The notes beneath the pieces were generated by a model. That model saw only the letters and a program-made list of their open reading frames with translations. It did no database searches and had not been told where the DNA came from. The position numbers and the translations under genes are program-made. This document shows, in pieces, positions 46,061-56,010 of a stretch of DNA of 64,000 bases. Origin of the DNA: Salinibacterium sp. ZJ450. GTDB lineage: Bacteria; Actinomycetota; Actinomycetes; Actinomycetales; Microbacteriaceae. The stretch lies in contig NZ_CP061771.1 of NCBI RefSeq assembly GCF_011751885.2, positions 2,976,001 to 3,040,000 of the forward strand. The letters run 5' to 3'. Position 1 is the first letter of the stretch, and each line of letters opens with the position of its first letter.

Positions 46061-46648
46061 CTAGTGCCCATGGTCCGGCTCGACGGCCGGCCGCTGCTCC
46101 CCGTGCGGCCGGGCATAATCACCCGGCGGGGCAGCCGCCAGCGCGGGGGTCACCAGCATCGCGACGAGCGCAGCGGTGCCGAACAGCCAGGCGAACCACC
46201 GCCCGGTCGACGGCCTGCCGAGGTGCTCCGACATCCGACGCCCCATGATGAGGAGCACGGCGATTCCCGCGTTGAGCGCGGCCGCCACCCCGATCGGCAG
46301 CGGCCGGAGCATCGGCTCGAGACCCGGCGTGACCGACGACAGCATCAGCAACAGTGGCCAACACAGGATGACCGCTACCGCGACCGTGATGGTCAGGGCT
46401 GGCATGCGCACCCGGTCACCGCTCAACAGCCACACCGCCCAGCCCAGGTGAGCTGCTCCGAGCGCGACGAACACTCCCCCGACCACGAGCGGGCCCCCGG
46501 AGCCGATCGCGATCTCCACCAGGCCGGCGCCGATCGCCGCCAGGGCAGGCAGCAGGCACGCCAACGAGCCGGTTCTCGCGTCGGCGTGAACCGGCTCGTG
46601 AACCGGCCGAGCGGCGCGGCGCGCCCCCGGCGCGTCAGGCTCGGGCAA
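46061..46648 (-). CDS. small polytopic membrane protein, function unknown
   Basis: 195 aa with about five hydrophobic segments between residues 30 and 170 and a His/Pro-rich C-terminus (PHGEQRPAVEPDHGH). I do not recognise a family. It overlaps the DUF4383 gene by 14 bases and is probably cotranscribed. The sequence just after its stop (46001-46060) holds degenerate repeats of TTCCCGGCT. Confidence 0.65.
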   Translation of the reverse strand: MPEPDAPGARRAARPVHEPVHADARTGSLACLLPALAAIGAGLVEIAIGSGGPLVVGGVFVALGAAHLGWAVWLLSGDRVRMPALTITVAVAVILCWPLLLMLSSVTPGLEPMLRPLPIGVAAALNAGIAVLLIMGRRMSEHLGRPSTGRWFAWLFGTAALVAMLVTPALAAAPPGDYARPHGEQRPAVEPDHGH

Positions 46649-47087
46649 CGCCGCCTTGCGGCACGCGCTCTGCGGCGAAACCGACCGCGAGCAGAACGAT
46701 GGCGCTCACCAAGTGCAGGAAGTGGTCTGCCGTGTTCAGCGCGAGAATGTTCGCCGGAGTGTCGACGATGAAGAACCCGACGATTCCGAGCAGCAGGTAG
46801 ATGACTCCCACAGTGATGTTCGCCGACTTCGACGCGCGCACGCTGGTCAGTCCGGCTGTCAGCAGCGCGGCTCCGATGATCAGGTGAGCGATGTTGTGCA
46901 GCGGGTTCACCTCGAAGATACCCAGCAGCAGGCCGCCTTCTGGGCCCACGAAGGCCACGCGTCCGGTGGCGAGGAACCCGAGGAGTCCCACGACCAGGTA
47001 GATGGCTCCGAAGATGGTCGCCACCAGTCGGTTGGGTGAGGAGGGAATGGATGAGGTTGCCTTGCTTGATGAGGGATTGCTCGACAT
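46635..47087 (-). CDS. DUF4383 membrane protein
   Basis: 150 aa with four hydrophobic segments and the DUF4383 pattern: FGAIYLVVGLLGFLATG, NPLHNIAHLIIGAAL and TADHFLHLVSAIVL. The His residues in the last two motifs recur across the family. Unknown function, common in actinobacteria. It precedes and overlaps a second membrane protein gene. Confidence 0.8.
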   Translation of the reverse strand: MSSNPSSSKATSSIPSSPNRLVATIFGAIYLVVGLLGFLATGRVAFVGPEGGLLLGIFEVNPLHNIAHLIIGAALLTAGLTSVRASKSANITVGVIYLLLGIVGFFIVDTPANILALNTADHFLHLVSAIVLLAVGFAAERVPQGGVARA

Positions 47088-47203
47088 TGTCGTCTCCTTT
47101 GAACGGCCGCCCCGCCGTTGTCAGCACCGGAAGCGGGCCACACTCGATCAAGTGGCTGCCACTGTAGTCCCGTCATTCATCGCTCGTAAAGGGGTGGCGT
47201 TAA

Positions 47204-47240
47204 CGACGAAAGCCCCACTCAATGAGTGGGGCTTTCGTCG
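47204..47240 (-). terminator. terminator of the infA-rplQ operon
   Basis: Perfect 17-bp stem (47204-47220 with 47224-47240) with a three-base loop, ten bases after the rplQ stop. A and T runs within the outer stem let it act on either strand. Confidence 0.88.
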
Positions 47241-47250
47241 TACGAGTTGA

Positions 47251-47787
47251 CTACTTCTTGCTGTCGTCCTCGGCTGCGGCCTCGTCAGCGGCAGGCGCTT
47301 CCTCGGTCGCGTCAGCGGCGGTCTCGGTCTCGGTCTCTTCGACCTCGGCCTCGTCAGCAGCGGGAGCTTCCTCGACGGGAGCAGCGGCAGGCTTCTCAGC
47401 CTTCTGGGTGCTCTTCGTCTTCGGGGTCACGGGCTCGAGAACGAGCTCGATCTGCACCATGGGGGCGTTGTCGCCCTTGCGGAAGCCGAGCTTGGTGATG
47501 CGGGTGTAGCCGCCGTCACGCTCCGCGACGAGCGGCGCGATCTCGGTGAAGAGCTCGTGCACGACGCTCTTGTCGCCGATGATGCCGAGCACGCGACGGC
47601 GCGCGTGCAGGTCGCCGCGCTTCGCGAACGTGATGAGGCGCTCGGCCACGGGACGCAGGCGCTTGGCCTTGGTCTCGGTGGTCTTGATGCTCTTGTGCGT
47701 GAAGAGCGCCGCGGCGAGGTTGGCGAGCATCAGGCGCTCGTGAGCCGGTCCGCCTCCGAGGCGGGGTCCCTTAGTGGGTGTAGGCAT
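47251..47787 (-). CDS. rplQ: 50S ribosomal protein L17 with acidic C-terminal tail
   Basis: 178 aa; the L17 core ends near residue 120 (MVQIELV). The remaining ~55 residues are rich in Glu, Ala and Thr, with strongly negative charge ([17 protein letters not shown]). L17 in most bacteria is about 116-130 aa. It lines the exit-tunnel region of the 50S subunit; the tail could protrude there. Last gene of the operon. Confidence 0.95.
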   Translation of the reverse strand: MPTPTKGPRLGGGPAHERLMLANLAAALFTHKSIKTTETKAKRLRPVAERLITFAKRGDLHARRRVLGIIGDKSVVHELFTEIAPLVAERDGGYTRITKLGFRKGDNAPMVQIELVLEPVTPKTKSTQKAEKPAAAPVEEAPAADEAEVEETETETAADATEEAPAADEAAAEDDSKK

Positions 47788-47834
47788 TGTTTCTGTTCTC
47801 CGTTGTCAAAAGGTCGTCGTGGCGAACGACGTGA

Positions 47835-48824
47835 TCAGTTGGTCTCGTCGTCGTAGCCGCCGTAGAAGTGGGCGCCGTCGAAGCCGGGAACGGCATCCTT
47901 CAGGGAAAGACCCATTTCAACCAGCTTGTCCTTGACCTCATCCACCGACTTCTGGCCGAAGTTGCGGATGTTCATGAGCTGGGTTTCCGACAGGGCGACG
48001 AGCTCGCTGACGGTGTTGATGCCCTCGCGCTTCAGGCAGTTGTAGCTGCGCACCGACAGGTCGAGGTCTTCGATCGGCATGCTGAGCTCGCTGGAGAGAA
48101 CGGCGTCGACCGGCGCGGGGCCGATCTCGATGCCCTCGGCCGCGGAGTTGAGCTCGCGGGCCAGTCCGAACAGCTCGACCAGGGTCTTGCCGGCGGATGC
48201 GATGGCGTCGCGGGGGCTGATCGCGTTCTTGGTCTCGACGTCAACCACCAGGCGGTCGAAGTCGGTGCGCTCACCCGCACGGGTGGCCTCCACCTTGTAG
48301 GTGACCTTGAGCACGGGCGAGTAGATCGAGTCGACCGGGATCTGGCCGGCTTCGCTGAACTCGCTGCGGTTCTGGGTCGCCGACACGTAGCCGCGGCCAC
48401 GCTCGATGGTCAGTTCGAGTTCGAACTTGGCCTTGTCGTTGAGGGTCGCGATGACCAGGTCGGCGTTGTGGATCTCCACACCGGCCGGCGCCGAGATGTC
48501 GGCAGCGGTGACCTCGCCCGCACCCTGCTTGCGCAGGTACGCGGTGATCGGCTCATCGTGCTCGCTCGACACCACGAGCTGCTTGATGTTCAGGATGATC
48601 TCGGTGACATCTTCCTTGACACCGGGGACGGTGCTGAACTCGTGCAGCACGCCATCGATGCGGATGCTGGTAACCGCGGCGCCGGGAATCGACGACAGCA
48701 GGGTACGACGCAGCGAGTTACCGAGGGTGTATCCGAAGCCAGGCTCGAGCGGCTCAATGATGAACCGTGACCGGAATTCTGAGATGTTCTCTTCGGTGAG
48801 AGTGGGACGCTGTGCAATGAGCAC
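47835..48824 (-). CDS. rpoA: RNA polymerase alpha subunit
   Basis: 329 aa. The N-terminal dimer and assembly domain ([22 protein letters not shown]) and C-terminal DNA-binding domain ([16 protein letters not shown], helix-hairpin segment) are complete. Start is GTG 48824 with AAGGA upstream. Preceded by a 185-bp structured gap where other genomes carry rpsD. Confidence 0.97.
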   Translation of the reverse strand: MLIAQRPTLTEENISEFRSRFIIEPLEPGFGYTLGNSLRRTLLSSIPGAAVTSIRIDGVLHEFSTVPGVKEDVTEIILNIKQLVVSSEHDEPITAYLRKQGAGEVTAADISAPAGVEIHNADLVIATLNDKAKFELELTIERGRGYVSATQNRSEFSEAGQIPVDSIYSPVLKVTYKVEATRAGERTDFDRLVVDVETKNAISPRDAIASAGKTLVELFGLARELNSAAEGIEIGPAPVDAVLSSELSMPIEDLDLSVRSYNCLKREGINTVSELVALSETQLMNIRNFGQKSVDEVKDKLVEMGLSLKDAVPGFDGAHFYGGYDDETN

Positions 48825-48943
48825 TAGTTATTCCTTTCGGCAAAGTGTCCGCTATATGACACTGAGTAGGGTCGACCGGGTGTCTGGCCCGTCGGTTCTT
48901 ATTGAGTTGTTCACCACGGGTTGAGTTGTGCGCTACGGGGCAA

Positions 48944-48985
48944 GCCCGCCCCGTCCTCGTCGGCGCGACGAAGGTCGGGGCGGGC
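48944..48985. repeat. strong hairpin between rpsK and rpoA
   Basis: GCCCGCCCCG (48944-48953) pairs perfectly with 48976-48985; TCGTC/GACGA inside (48957-48961 with 48967-48971) extends the stem. It sits 25 bases downstream of the rpsK stop. No T tract, so attenuation or RNA processing is as likely as termination. A 6-8-6 AGTGTC/GACACT palindrome lies at 48844-48863 before rpoA. Confidence 0.55.
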
Positions 48986-49009
48986 CAGCCACGTGGCTAG
49001 AAGTGCTGC

Positions 49010-49408
49010 TTAAACGCGACGACGCTTCGGCGGGCGGCATCCGTTGTGCGCCTGCGGGGTGACGTCGTTGATCGAACCAACCTCGAGGCCTGCGGCCTGA
49101 AGCGAGCGGATCGCGGTCTCGCGTCCGGAGCCGGGGCCCTTGACGAAGACGTCGACCTTCTTCATGCCGTGCTCCTGCGCCTGGCGGGCGGCCGACTCGG
49201 CTGCCAGCTGTGCGGCGTAGGGGGTCGACTTACGCGAACCCTTGAAGCCGACTCCACCGGACGAAGCCCAGCTGATGACCGCTCCGGTCGGGTCGGTGAT
49301 CGAAACGATCGTGTTGTTGAACGTCGACTTGATGTGGGCCTGGCCCACTGCGATGTTCTTCTTTTCCTTACGGCGGGGCTTACGCGCGGCCGTCTTAGGT
49401 GCTGCCAT
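49010..49408 (-). CDS. rpsK: 30S ribosomal protein S11
   Basis: 132 aa. Core [21 protein letters not shown] and the C-terminal [13 protein letters not shown]-type end (here [13 protein letters not shown]) are standard. 38 bases after rpsM. rpsD, which usually follows, is absent. Confidence 0.97.
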   Translation of the reverse strand: MAAPKTAARKPRRKEKKNIAVGQAHIKSTFNNTIVSITDPTGAVISWASSGGVGFKGSRKSTPYAAQLAAESAARQAQEHGMKKVDVFVKGPGSGRETAIRSLQAAGLEVGSINDVTPQAHNGCRPPKRRRV

Positions 49409-49446
49409 GGTCTACTCCTGAAATCCTGGGGAGCGCGGGCCGAGGC

Positions 49447-49821
49447 CTAGCGCGCCTTCTTCTTGCCGGCGACGGTGCGCTTCGGTCCCTTGCGGGTGCG
49501 CGCATTGGTCTTCGTGCGCTGTCCGCGCACAGGGAGGCCGCGACGGTGGCGGATTCCTTCGTAGCTGCCGATCTCGACCTTGCGGCGGATGTCGGCGGCA
49601 ACCTCACGGCGGAGGTCACCCTCAACCTTGTAGTTACCTTCGATGTGGTCGCGCAGTGCAACCAGCTGGTCGTCGGTCAGATCCTTGACGCGGATGTTTC
49701 CATCGATTGCGGTGTCGCTGAGGGTCTGAAGTGCCCGAGTGCGGCCAACACCGTAGATGTATGTCAGTGCGACTTCCACGCGCTTTTCGCGCGGGATGTC
49801 TACGCCGGCAAGACGTGCCAT
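49447..49821 (-). CDS. rpsM: 30S ribosomal protein S13
   Basis: 124 aa from ATG 49821 (GGAGA upstream); an earlier in-frame start at 49896 would add atypical residues. [21 protein letters not shown]-like start and the basic tail [17 protein letters not shown] are conserved. It contacts 16S rRNA at the head and the P-site tRNA. Confidence 0.97.
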   Translation of the reverse strand: MARLAGVDIPREKRVEVALTYIYGVGRTRALQTLSDTAIDGNIRVKDLTDDQLVALRDHIEGNYKVEGDLRREVAADIRRKVEIGSYEGIRHRRGLPVRGQRTKTNARTRKGPKRTVAGKKKAR

Positions 49822-49980
49822 GGTGGCTTCTCCTGTTAATGAGTGGAGGTCTGTAGCAACATCGGTGCCTGAGCCTCCAACCCAGGGTGTCCACATCCGT
49901 ATCCGGATGCTTCTGACGTTGCTATGTAGTTGTATTCAGTTGCGGTCCCGGCGACCCGATTACTCGAGCACCGGATGCTG

Positions 49981-50094
49981 CTAACCCTGGCGCTGCTTGT
50001 GGCGCGGGTTCTGGCAGATGACCATGACGTTGCCGTGACGACGAATGACCTTGCACTTGTCGCAGATCGGCTTAACGCTGGGCTTGACCTTCAT
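49981..50094 (-). CDS. rpmJ: 50S ribosomal protein L36
   Basis: 37 aa, short enough to be missed by gene finders. Reads [17 protein letters not shown] and then [20 protein letters not shown]. The three Cys and one His give the zinc-type L36. Located between infA and rpsM as usual, 68 bases from infA. Confidence 0.96.
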   Translation of the reverse strand: MKVKPSVKPICDKCKVIRRHGNVMVICQNPRHKQRQG

Positions 50095-50162
50095 TGTTGT
50101 TTCCTTAGTTCGCTGGCGTCGTGCTCAAGCTTTCGCTCGAGTCGTTCCTTATCCAGCAGTCA

Positions 50163-50384
50163 CTACTTGTAGCGGTAAACGATCCGGCCGCGGGTCAGGT
50201 CGTAAGGACTCAGCTCCACAATCACGCGGTCCTCGGGGAGGATGCGGATGTAGTGCTGTCGCATTTTGCCCGAAATGTGGGCAAGCACTCGGTGACCGTT
50301 GGCTAGCTCAACGCGGAACATTGCGTTGGGCAGAGCTTCGATCACAGAGCCTTCGATCTCGATGACGCCGTCTTTTTTGGCCAT
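50163..50384 (-). CDS. infA: translation initiation factor IF-1
   Basis: 73-aa OB-fold protein that binds the A site during initiation. [20 protein letters not shown] and the C-terminal [13 protein letters not shown] are near-invariant. Start ATG 50384; an upstream in-frame ATG is not needed. First gene of infA-rpmJ-rpsM-rpsK-rpoA-rplQ, with its own promoter about 100 bases upstream. Confidence 0.97.
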   Translation of the reverse strand: MAKKDGVIEIEGSVIEALPNAMFRVELANGHRVLAHISGKMRQHYIRILPEDRVIVELSPYDLTRGRIVYRYK

Positions 50385-50484
50385 AGCCTCACTGTCACTA
50401 ATAGTCGTACTGCTGGTCGTGCGGATGGATTGTGGTGAAAAAGGCACAGCCGATGGCAGGCACGAGACACCAAAGAACAAGCTT

Positions 50485-50513
50485 AGGTTAATATCGCCTC
50501 TCGCGCCAGTCGA
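50485..50513 (-). promoter_or_regulatory. candidate infA promoter
   Basis: Minus strand TCGACT (50508-50513), 17-base spacer, TAACCT (50485-50490). It would start the alpha-operon transcript independently of map. Confidence 0.5.
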
Positions 50514-50568
50514 CGGCTATACTCCCCCGTCGCGTCGGGGTCTCGGGCAGTGAGCGCCGCCGAAACTG

Positions 50569-50600
50569 ACGAGCGCCGCTGCGATATCCGCGGCGCTCGT
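50569..50600. repeat. 11-bp GC palindrome in the map-infA gap
   Basis: ACGAGCGCCGC (50569-50579) pairs with 50590-50600 around a ten-base loop. The word GAGCGCCG or its complement recurs nearby at 50552 and 50611. The whole gap 50385-50734 has no convincing gene: it holds the infA leader and promoter, this hairpin (a possible map terminator) and GC-rich repeats. Confidence 0.5.
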
Positions 50601-50734
50601 GGGTTTCTACGGCGCTCGCCCGCGGGGTGCTGCACCGAACACGAGCGCGGCCGTTTCGGCCGAGCGAGGGCGCCGCGGCGGCAGCTCTCAGCCGTTTTGG
50701 CCGCGATCGCCGCACGGCACGGCGCGGGGGCCGG

Positions 50735-51568
50735 CTACGCGATGGGCGTCGGCGTGACGCCGAAGGGCGCCAGACCCGCCGCTCCGCCGTCCTCGGCGGT
50801 GAGTACCCAGATGCCATCGGCGTGCACCGCGACCGAGTGCTCGAAGTGGGCACCGGCGCTGCCGTCGGTGGTGACGACTGTCCAGTCGTCGTCGAGTACT
50901 CGGGTCTCGTTACTGCCGAGCGTCACCATCGGCTCGATCGCGACCACCAGCCCAGGCTTCACCGCAGGACCGTTGTGCCGCACTCGGTAATTGAACACCG
51001 GTGGCTCCTCGTGCATCGACCGGCCGATGCCGTGCCCGATGTACTCCTCCAGGATCCCGAACTCGCCGCGGGACTCGATGGCGTCTTCGACCGCCGCGCC
51101 AACCTCGTTGAGGTGCCGGGCGGTGGACAGCGCGGCGATGCCCGCCCAGAGCGAGTGCTCCGTGACATCCGCAAGCCGCTGCCTGTCAGCGACGATCTCG
51201 GGACGGGTGGGGTCGGGGATCACCACGGTGATGGCGGAGTCGCCGTTCCAGCCGCCCACGTCGGCGCCGCTGTCAACCGAGACGATGTCACCGGGTTGCA
51301 GCACACGGTCGCCGGGGATGCCGTGCACCACTTCCTCGTTCACCGAGACGCACAGCGTGTGGTGATAGCCGGGCACCATCGCGAAGTTCGGCTCGCCGCC
51401 GAGCGACCGAATGGTTTCTTCGGCGATCCGGTCGAGCTCGATCGTGGCGACACCGGCGCGGATCGCGGCCCGAACGGCGGCGAGCGATGCGGCGGTGACC
51501 GCGCCGGGGCGCAGCATTAGGCGGAGTTCCGCCGGGGTCTTGTACAGCCCCCGGGATGTGAAGCGCAC
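50735..51568 (-). CDS. map: type I methionine aminopeptidase
   Basis: 277 aa. Removes N-terminal Met from new proteins. Metal ligands are seen in SVDSGADVGGWNGDSAITV (two Asp), GHGIGRSMHEEP (His) and the Glu of VAIEPMV. Nine bases after adk. An SH3-binding extension as in M. tuberculosis MapB is not present. Confidence 0.96.
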   Translation of the reverse strand: MRFTSRGLYKTPAELRLMLRPGAVTAASLAAVRAAIRAGVATIELDRIAEETIRSLGGEPNFAMVPGYHHTLCVSVNEEVVHGIPGDRVLQPGDIVSVDSGADVGGWNGDSAITVVIPDPTRPEIVADRQRLADVTEHSLWAGIAALSTARHLNEVGAAVEDAIESRGEFGILEEYIGHGIGRSMHEEPPVFNYRVRHNGPAVKPGLVVAIEPMVTLGSNETRVLDDDWTVVTTDGSAGAHFEHSVAVHADGIWVLTAEDGGAAGLAPFGVTPTPIA

Positions 51569-51576
51569 GGGATCCG

Positions 51577-52173
51577 CTAGGCGGCGGTCCCGAGCCCGCG
51601 CCCGGTGAGCGCGGAGACGATGCGGTCGGTGACCTCGTCAACACTGCCGATCGCGTCGATCGGCACGAGCACGTCGCGAGAGCCGTAGACCCCGATCAGC
51701 GGCTCGGTCTGCTCGCGGTACACCTCGAGGCGGTGACGCACGACGTCGTCGGTGTCGTCGGCGCGGGACTGCTCCACGGCGCGCTTGCGCAGACGTTCGA
51801 CCACGATCTCCGGGTCCGCCTGCAGCTCGACCACGGCGTCCAGCGCCGTGCCGTTGCCGGCGAGGTACTCGTCGAGTTCCCGAACCTGGTCGGTGGTACG
51901 CGGGTACCCGTCGAGCAGGAAGCCGTTCGCGGCATCCGATTCACCCAGACGATCGCGGATGAGGGCGTTGGTCAGGCTGTCCGGCACGTTGTCGCCGGCG
52001 TCCATGTACGCCTTGGCCGCGAGGCCGAGCTCGGTTTCGTTCTTCACGTTGAAGCGGAAGATGTCGCCGGTGGAGATGGCCGGGATGCCGTAGCGCTCGG
52101 CCAGGCGCACAGCCTGGGTGCCCTTACCGGCGCCGGGCGGGCCGATCAGCAGAAGTCGTGGGCCACGGGTCAT
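51577..52173 (-). CDS. adk: adenylate kinase (short form)
   Basis: 198 aa. P-loop GPPGAGKGTQAVRLAE and LLDGYPRTTDQVREL are conserved. The lid region is short, as in mycobacterial Adk, without the zinc-type long LID. Balances AMP, ADP and ATP. It overlaps secY by ATGA. Confidence 0.97.
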   Translation of the reverse strand: MTRGPRLLLIGPPGAGKGTQAVRLAERYGIPAISTGDIFRFNVKNETELGLAAKAYMDAGDNVPDSLTNALIRDRLGESDAANGFLLDGYPRTTDQVRELDEYLAGNGTALDAVVELQADPEIVVERLRKRAVEQSRADDTDDVVRHRLEVYREQTEPLIGVYGSRDVLVPIDAIGSVDEVTDRIVSALTGRGLGTAA

Positions 52174-53492
52174 CGGAGAAGTCCCTCATAGTGACGCTGC
52201 TGCAGCTGCGAGTCGATCTGCTTGACCGTCTCGAGACCGACACCAACGATGATCAGAATGCTGGCGCCACCGAAGGGGAAGTTCTGGTTAGCACCCACTG
52301 TTGCCAGCGCGATGAGCGGGATAAGCGCGACGATGCCGAGATACAGCGATCCGGGCAGGGTGACGCGGGTGAGTACGTAGTCGAGGTACTCGGCGGTCGG
52401 CCGTCCGGCACGGATGCCCGGGATGAAGCCGCCGTACTTCTTCATGTTGTCGGCAACCTCTTCGGGGTTGAACGTGATCGCCACGTAGAAGTAGGTGAAG
52501 CCGACGATGAGCAGGAAGTACACCGCCATGTAGAGCGGGTTGTCACCGGAGGTGAAGTTGTCGGTGATCCACACCACCCAGTCGGCGGGAACCTGTCCGG
52601 CCGGCGGCTGGTTGAACTGCGCGATCAGTGCCGGCAGGTAGAGCAGCGATGACGCGAAGATGACGGGCACGACGCCGGCCATGTTCACCTTGATCGGGAT
52701 GTAGGTGTTGTTGCCGCCATAGGTGCGGCGGCCGACCATTCGCTTCGCGTACTGGACCGGGATGCGACGCTGCGACTGCTCGACGAAGACGACGGCGGCC
52801 ATGATCAGCAGGCCGATCGCGATGACGATCAGGAACAGGTCGAAGCCTTCGGAGACCTGGATGGCCCAGAGCGACGACGGGAAGGTCGCGGCGATCGACG
52901 TGAAGATGAGCAGCGACATGCCGTTGCCGATGCCGCGCTCGGTGATGAGCTCGCCCATCCACATGATGAGGCCGGTACCGGCGGTCATGGTGATGACCAT
53001 CAGCAGGATGGCGTACCAGGACGAGTCGGTGATCAGCTGCGTGCACTCAGCGACGCCGGTGGAGCCGAACAGGGCACCGCTGCGGGCGACGGTGATCAGC
53101 GTGGTGGACTGCAGCACACCGAGCGCGATGGTGAGGTAGCGCGTGTACTGGGTCAGCTTGGCCTGGCCAGACTGACCTTCCTTGTACAGCGACTCGAAGT
53201 GAGGGATGACCACGCGCAGCAACTGCACGATGATCGAGGCCGTGATGTACGGCATGATGCCGAGCGCAAACACTGACAGCTGGAGCAGTGCTCCACCGCT
53301 GAACAGGTTGACGAGCTCGTAGAGGCCCGACGTGTTCGCGTTGCCGGAAAGGCAGCTCTGCACGTTGCCGTAATCGACGAATGGTGCTGGAACGAACGAG
53401 CCTAGGCGGAACAGCGCAACAATGCCGAGAGTGAACCCGATCTTCCTGCGAAGGTCAGGCGTGCGAAAGATTCGCGCGACCGCACGGAACAC
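52170..53492 (-). CDS. secY: protein translocase subunit SecY
   Basis: 440 aa with ten membrane segments forming the Sec channel. Signatures include PFVDYG in the first loop, LGIMPYITASIIVQLL, and GQAKLTQYTRYLT. Cytoplasmic loops needed for ribosome and SecA docking are intact. 62 bases after rplO. Confidence 0.97.
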   Translation of the reverse strand: MFRAVARIFRTPDLRRKIGFTLGIVALFRLGSFVPAPFVDYGNVQSCLSGNANTSGLYELVNLFSGGALLQLSVFALGIMPYITASIIVQLLRVVIPHFESLYKEGQSGQAKLTQYTRYLTIALGVLQSTTLITVARSGALFGSTGVAECTQLITDSSWYAILLMVITMTAGTGLIMWMGELITERGIGNGMSLLIFTSIAATFPSSLWAIQVSEGFDLFLIVIAIGLLIMAAVVFVEQSQRRIPVQYAKRMVGRRTYGGNNTYIPIKVNMAGVVPVIFASSLLYLPALIAQFNQPPAGQVPADWVVWITDNFTSGDNPLYMAVYFLLIVGFTYFYVAITFNPEEVADNMKKYGGFIPGIRAGRPTAEYLDYVLTRVTLPGSLYLGIVALIPLIALATVGANQNFPFGGASILIIVGVGLETVKQIDSQLQQRHYEGLLR

Positions 53493-53554
53493 GGGGCCTC
53501 CTGTTAGTGAACGGGTTTTTGTGGGGGTGGCCCGTGTGGGCCACCCCCGAACGA

Positions 53555-54244
53555 CTACTTGACGGAGCCGCCGGCTGCGACGATCTTCTGCTCAGCAGAG
53601 CTTGAGACTTTGTCGACAGCAACAGTCAGCTTAACGTCAATGTCACCCTGGCCAAGAACCTTGACCTTTTCATTCTTGCGCACTGCGCCCTTGGCGACGA
53701 GGTCACTGATGGTGACCTCCCCTCCCTTGGGGTACAGCTCGACGAGCTTCTCCAGGTTGACAACCTGGTACTCGACGCGGAACGGGTTCTTGAACCCGCG
53801 CAGCTTCGGCGTACGCATGACCATGTTCAGCTGGCCACCCTGGAAGCCGGGGCGCACAGAGTAGCGCGCCTTGGTTCCCTTGGTACCGCGTCCGGCCGTC
53901 TTACCCTTCGAGCCTTCACCGCGTCCAACACGGGTCTTGGCCTTCTTGGAACCGGCGGCGGGGCGCAGGTGGTGCACCTTCAGAACCTGGGCGCGAGCCT
54001 CAGTCTCTTCAGCCTTCTTGGCCGGAGCCTTCTTGGCTGCGGGTGCCTTGGTTGCAGCCTTGTCAGATGCCGCGGCATCCGTCTTGGCGGCAGCCTTCGC
54101 GGGCGCCTTCGCAGGTGCCTTGGCGGGCGCCTTCTCAGCGGCGGCCGGCTTGTCAGCAGCGGTTTTGGCCGCAGGCTTCTTGGCCGGAGCCTTGTCGGCA
54201 GCGGCCTTAGCCGGTGCCTTCTTGGTGGCTTCTTCCTCAGCCAT
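53555..54244 (-). CDS. rplO: 50S ribosomal protein L15 with Lys/Ala-rich N-terminal extension
   Basis: 229 aa. The L15 core begins near residue 86 ([22 protein letters not shown]) and is normal. The first ~85 residues are built of APAK, AADK and related short units, a histone-H1-like, strongly basic stretch. L15 elsewhere is about 145-150 aa. The extension is in frame with its own start after rpmD. Confidence 0.95.
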   Translation of the reverse strand: MAEEEATKKAPAKAAADKAPAKKPAAKTAADKPAAAEKAPAKAPAKAPAKAAAKTDAAASDKAATKAPAAKKAPAKKAEETEARAQVLKVHHLRPAAGSKKAKTRVGRGEGSKGKTAGRGTKGTKARYSVRPGFQGGQLNMVMRTPKLRGFKNPFRVEYQVVNLEKLVELYPKGGEVTISDLVAKGAVRKNEKVKVLGQGDIDVKLTVAVDKVSSSAEQKIVAAGGSVK

Positions 54245-54426
54245 TAGTCAATCTCCTCCACCTTCACCAGGTGAGCGACAGTGCGAACGTAACCGCGGTT
54301 CTGCGCGTTGTCTTCGCGAACCGTGACGTCGCCGATGCGCTTCAGCCCAAGGCTGCGCAGCGTGTCGCGCTGGTTCTGCTTCTCACTAATCTTGCCCTTG
54401 ATCTGCGTAACCTTCAGGTTCGCCAT
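54244..54426 (-). CDS. rpmD: 50S ribosomal protein L30
   Basis: 60 aa from ATG 54426, one base overlapping the rpsE stop. [20 protein letters not shown] is the family start. Short single-domain protein of the 50S subunit. Confidence 0.96.
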   Translation of the reverse strand: MANLKVTQIKGKISEKQNQRDTLRSLGLKRIGDVTVREDNAQNRGYVRTVAHLVKVEEID

Positions 54427-55097
54427 CAGACACCTGCCTTCGCGTCGGCCTCGGCGCGCACCAGGCGAGCCGGGGCGACATCTTCGAAGTCGAGGCCACG
54501 ACGTGCGGCAACCGCGCGAGGCTCCTCGAGGCTCTTCAGAGCGGCAACGGTCGCGTGCACGATGTTGATCGTGTTCGATGAACCGAGCGATTTGCTGAGC
54601 ACATCGTGGATGCCGGCGCACTCGAGTACGGCGCGCACCGGGCCACCGGCGATAACACCGGTACCAGCAGCGGCCGGACGCAGCAGCACAACGCCGGCTG
54701 CGGCCTCACCCTGAACGGGGTGCGGGATCGTCTTCAGCACGCGGGGAACGCGGAAGAAGTTCTTCTTCGCTTCCTCGACGCCCTTGGAGATCGCCGTCGG
54801 CACCTCGCGGGCCTTGCCGTATCCAACGCCGACCAGGCCGTTGCCGTCACCGACGACTACGAGAGCGGTGAAGCTGAAGCGACGACCACCCTTGACGACC
54901 TTGGACACGCGGTTGATGGTGACGACGCGCTCGAGGAACTGGCTCTTGTCAGCGTCACGGCTACCGCGGTCACGGTTGGGGTTGCGCTCACGGCTGCCAC
55001 GACGGGCCTCGCGAGGCTCGGTCGACGGCTCGGAAGACGCTGCGGTCTCCACGGGTGCCTCAGCGACCACTTCTTGTTCCTTCTTGATTTCGCTCAT
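54426..55097 (-). CDS. rpsE: 30S ribosomal protein S5
   Basis: 223 aa. The core runs from about residue 52 ([23 protein letters not shown]) and includes [11 protein letters not shown]. The first ~50 residues are a charged Glu/Arg/Ser extension ([19 protein letters not shown]). E. coli S5 has 167 aa. Involved in decoding accuracy. Confidence 0.96.
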   Translation of the reverse strand: MSEIKKEQEVVAEAPVETAASSEPSTEPREARRGSRERNPNRDRGSRDADKSQFLERVVTINRVSKVVKGGRRFSFTALVVVGDGNGLVGVGYGKAREVPTAISKGVEEAKKNFFRVPRVLKTIPHPVQGEAAAGVVLLRPAAAGTGVIAGGPVRAVLECAGIHDVLSKSLGSSNTINIVHATVAALKSLEEPRAVAARRGLDFEDVAPARLVRAEADAKAGV

Positions 55098-55465
55098 AGG
55101 TTCAATCCGCCCTCTCGAGCTCCCTCGGCGATAGCAGCAACGCGACCCGCGTACTTGCTACCTCCACGGTCAAATACGACGGCCTCAATTCCGGCCTTCT
55201 TCGCACGCTCGGCGACGAGTTCGCCTACCTTGCGCGACTTGGCCGTCTTGTCGCCGTCGAAGCCGCGCATGTCGGCTTCCATGGTCGACGCCGACGCGAG
55301 GGTGATGCCCTGCGCGTCGTCAACGACCTGCACGAACACGTGACGTGCCGAGCGGGTGACGACCAAACGGGGACGCTCCGCGCTGCCGACGATCTTCTTG
55401 CGAAGGCGGGCGTGGCGACGGCCCTTGGCTGCGGACTTGCTCTTGCCTCTAGTTCCGAGACCCAT
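55094..55465 (-). CDS. rplR: 50S ribosomal protein L18
   Basis: 123 aa. Binds 5S r[23 protein letters not shown] and [20 protein letters not shown] are conserved. Overlaps rpsE by ATGA. Confidence 0.97.
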   Translation of the reverse strand: MGLGTRGKSKSAAKGRRHARLRKKIVGSAERPRLVVTRSARHVFVQVVDDAQGITLASASTMEADMRGFDGDKTAKSRKVGELVAERAKKAGIEAVVFDRGGSKYAGRVAAIAEGAREGGLNL

Positions 55466-55467
55466 GG

Positions 55468-56004
55468 TTACTTACCAGCCTTTCCGGCCTTGCGGCGGAC
55501 AACTTCGCCGGCGTACCGAACACCCTTGCCCTTGTAGGGTTCGGGCTTGCGGATCTTCCGGATGTTGGCAGCAGCTTCGCCAACGGCCTGCTTGTCGATA
55601 CCGCTGACGGTGATCTTGTTGTTGCCCTCGACCGTGAAGCTGATGCCGGCGGGCGGCTCAACCGTGACCGAGTGCGAGAAGCCGAGTGCCAGCTCCAGTG
55701 AGCTGCCCTTGGCAGCGACACGGTAACCGGTTCCGACGACCTCGAGGCCCTTGGTGTAACCCTCGGTGACACCGATGATCTGGTTGGCGATGAGAGTACG
55801 GGTGAGGCCGTGCAGCGAACGCGATTCGCGCTCGTCGTTCGGGCGAGTGACCAGAACCTGGCCGTCCTCGATCTTGACCTCAATGGGGTTCGCAGCAGTG
55901 AGCGTCAGCTCGCCCTTCGGCCCCTTGACGGTGACGACGGAGCCGTCAACCTTGACGTCGACCCCAGAAGGGATCGGGATGGGAAGTCGTCCAATACGTG
56001 ACAT
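55468..56004 (-). CDS. rplF: 50S ribosomal protein L6
   Basis: 178 aa. Start [15 protein letters not shown] and C-terminal [14 protein letters not shown] are the L6 signatures. Six bases after rpsH. Confidence 0.97.
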   Translation of the reverse strand: MSRIGRLPIPIPSGVDVKVDGSVVTVKGPKGELTLTAANPIEVKIEDGQVLVTRPNDERESRSLHGLTRTLIANQIIGVTEGYTKGLEVVGTGYRVAAKGSSLELALGFSHSVTVEPPAGISFTVEGNNKITVSGIDKQAVGEAAANIRKIRKPEPYKGKGVRYAGEVVRRKAGKAGK

Positions 56005-56010
56005 GTTGGG

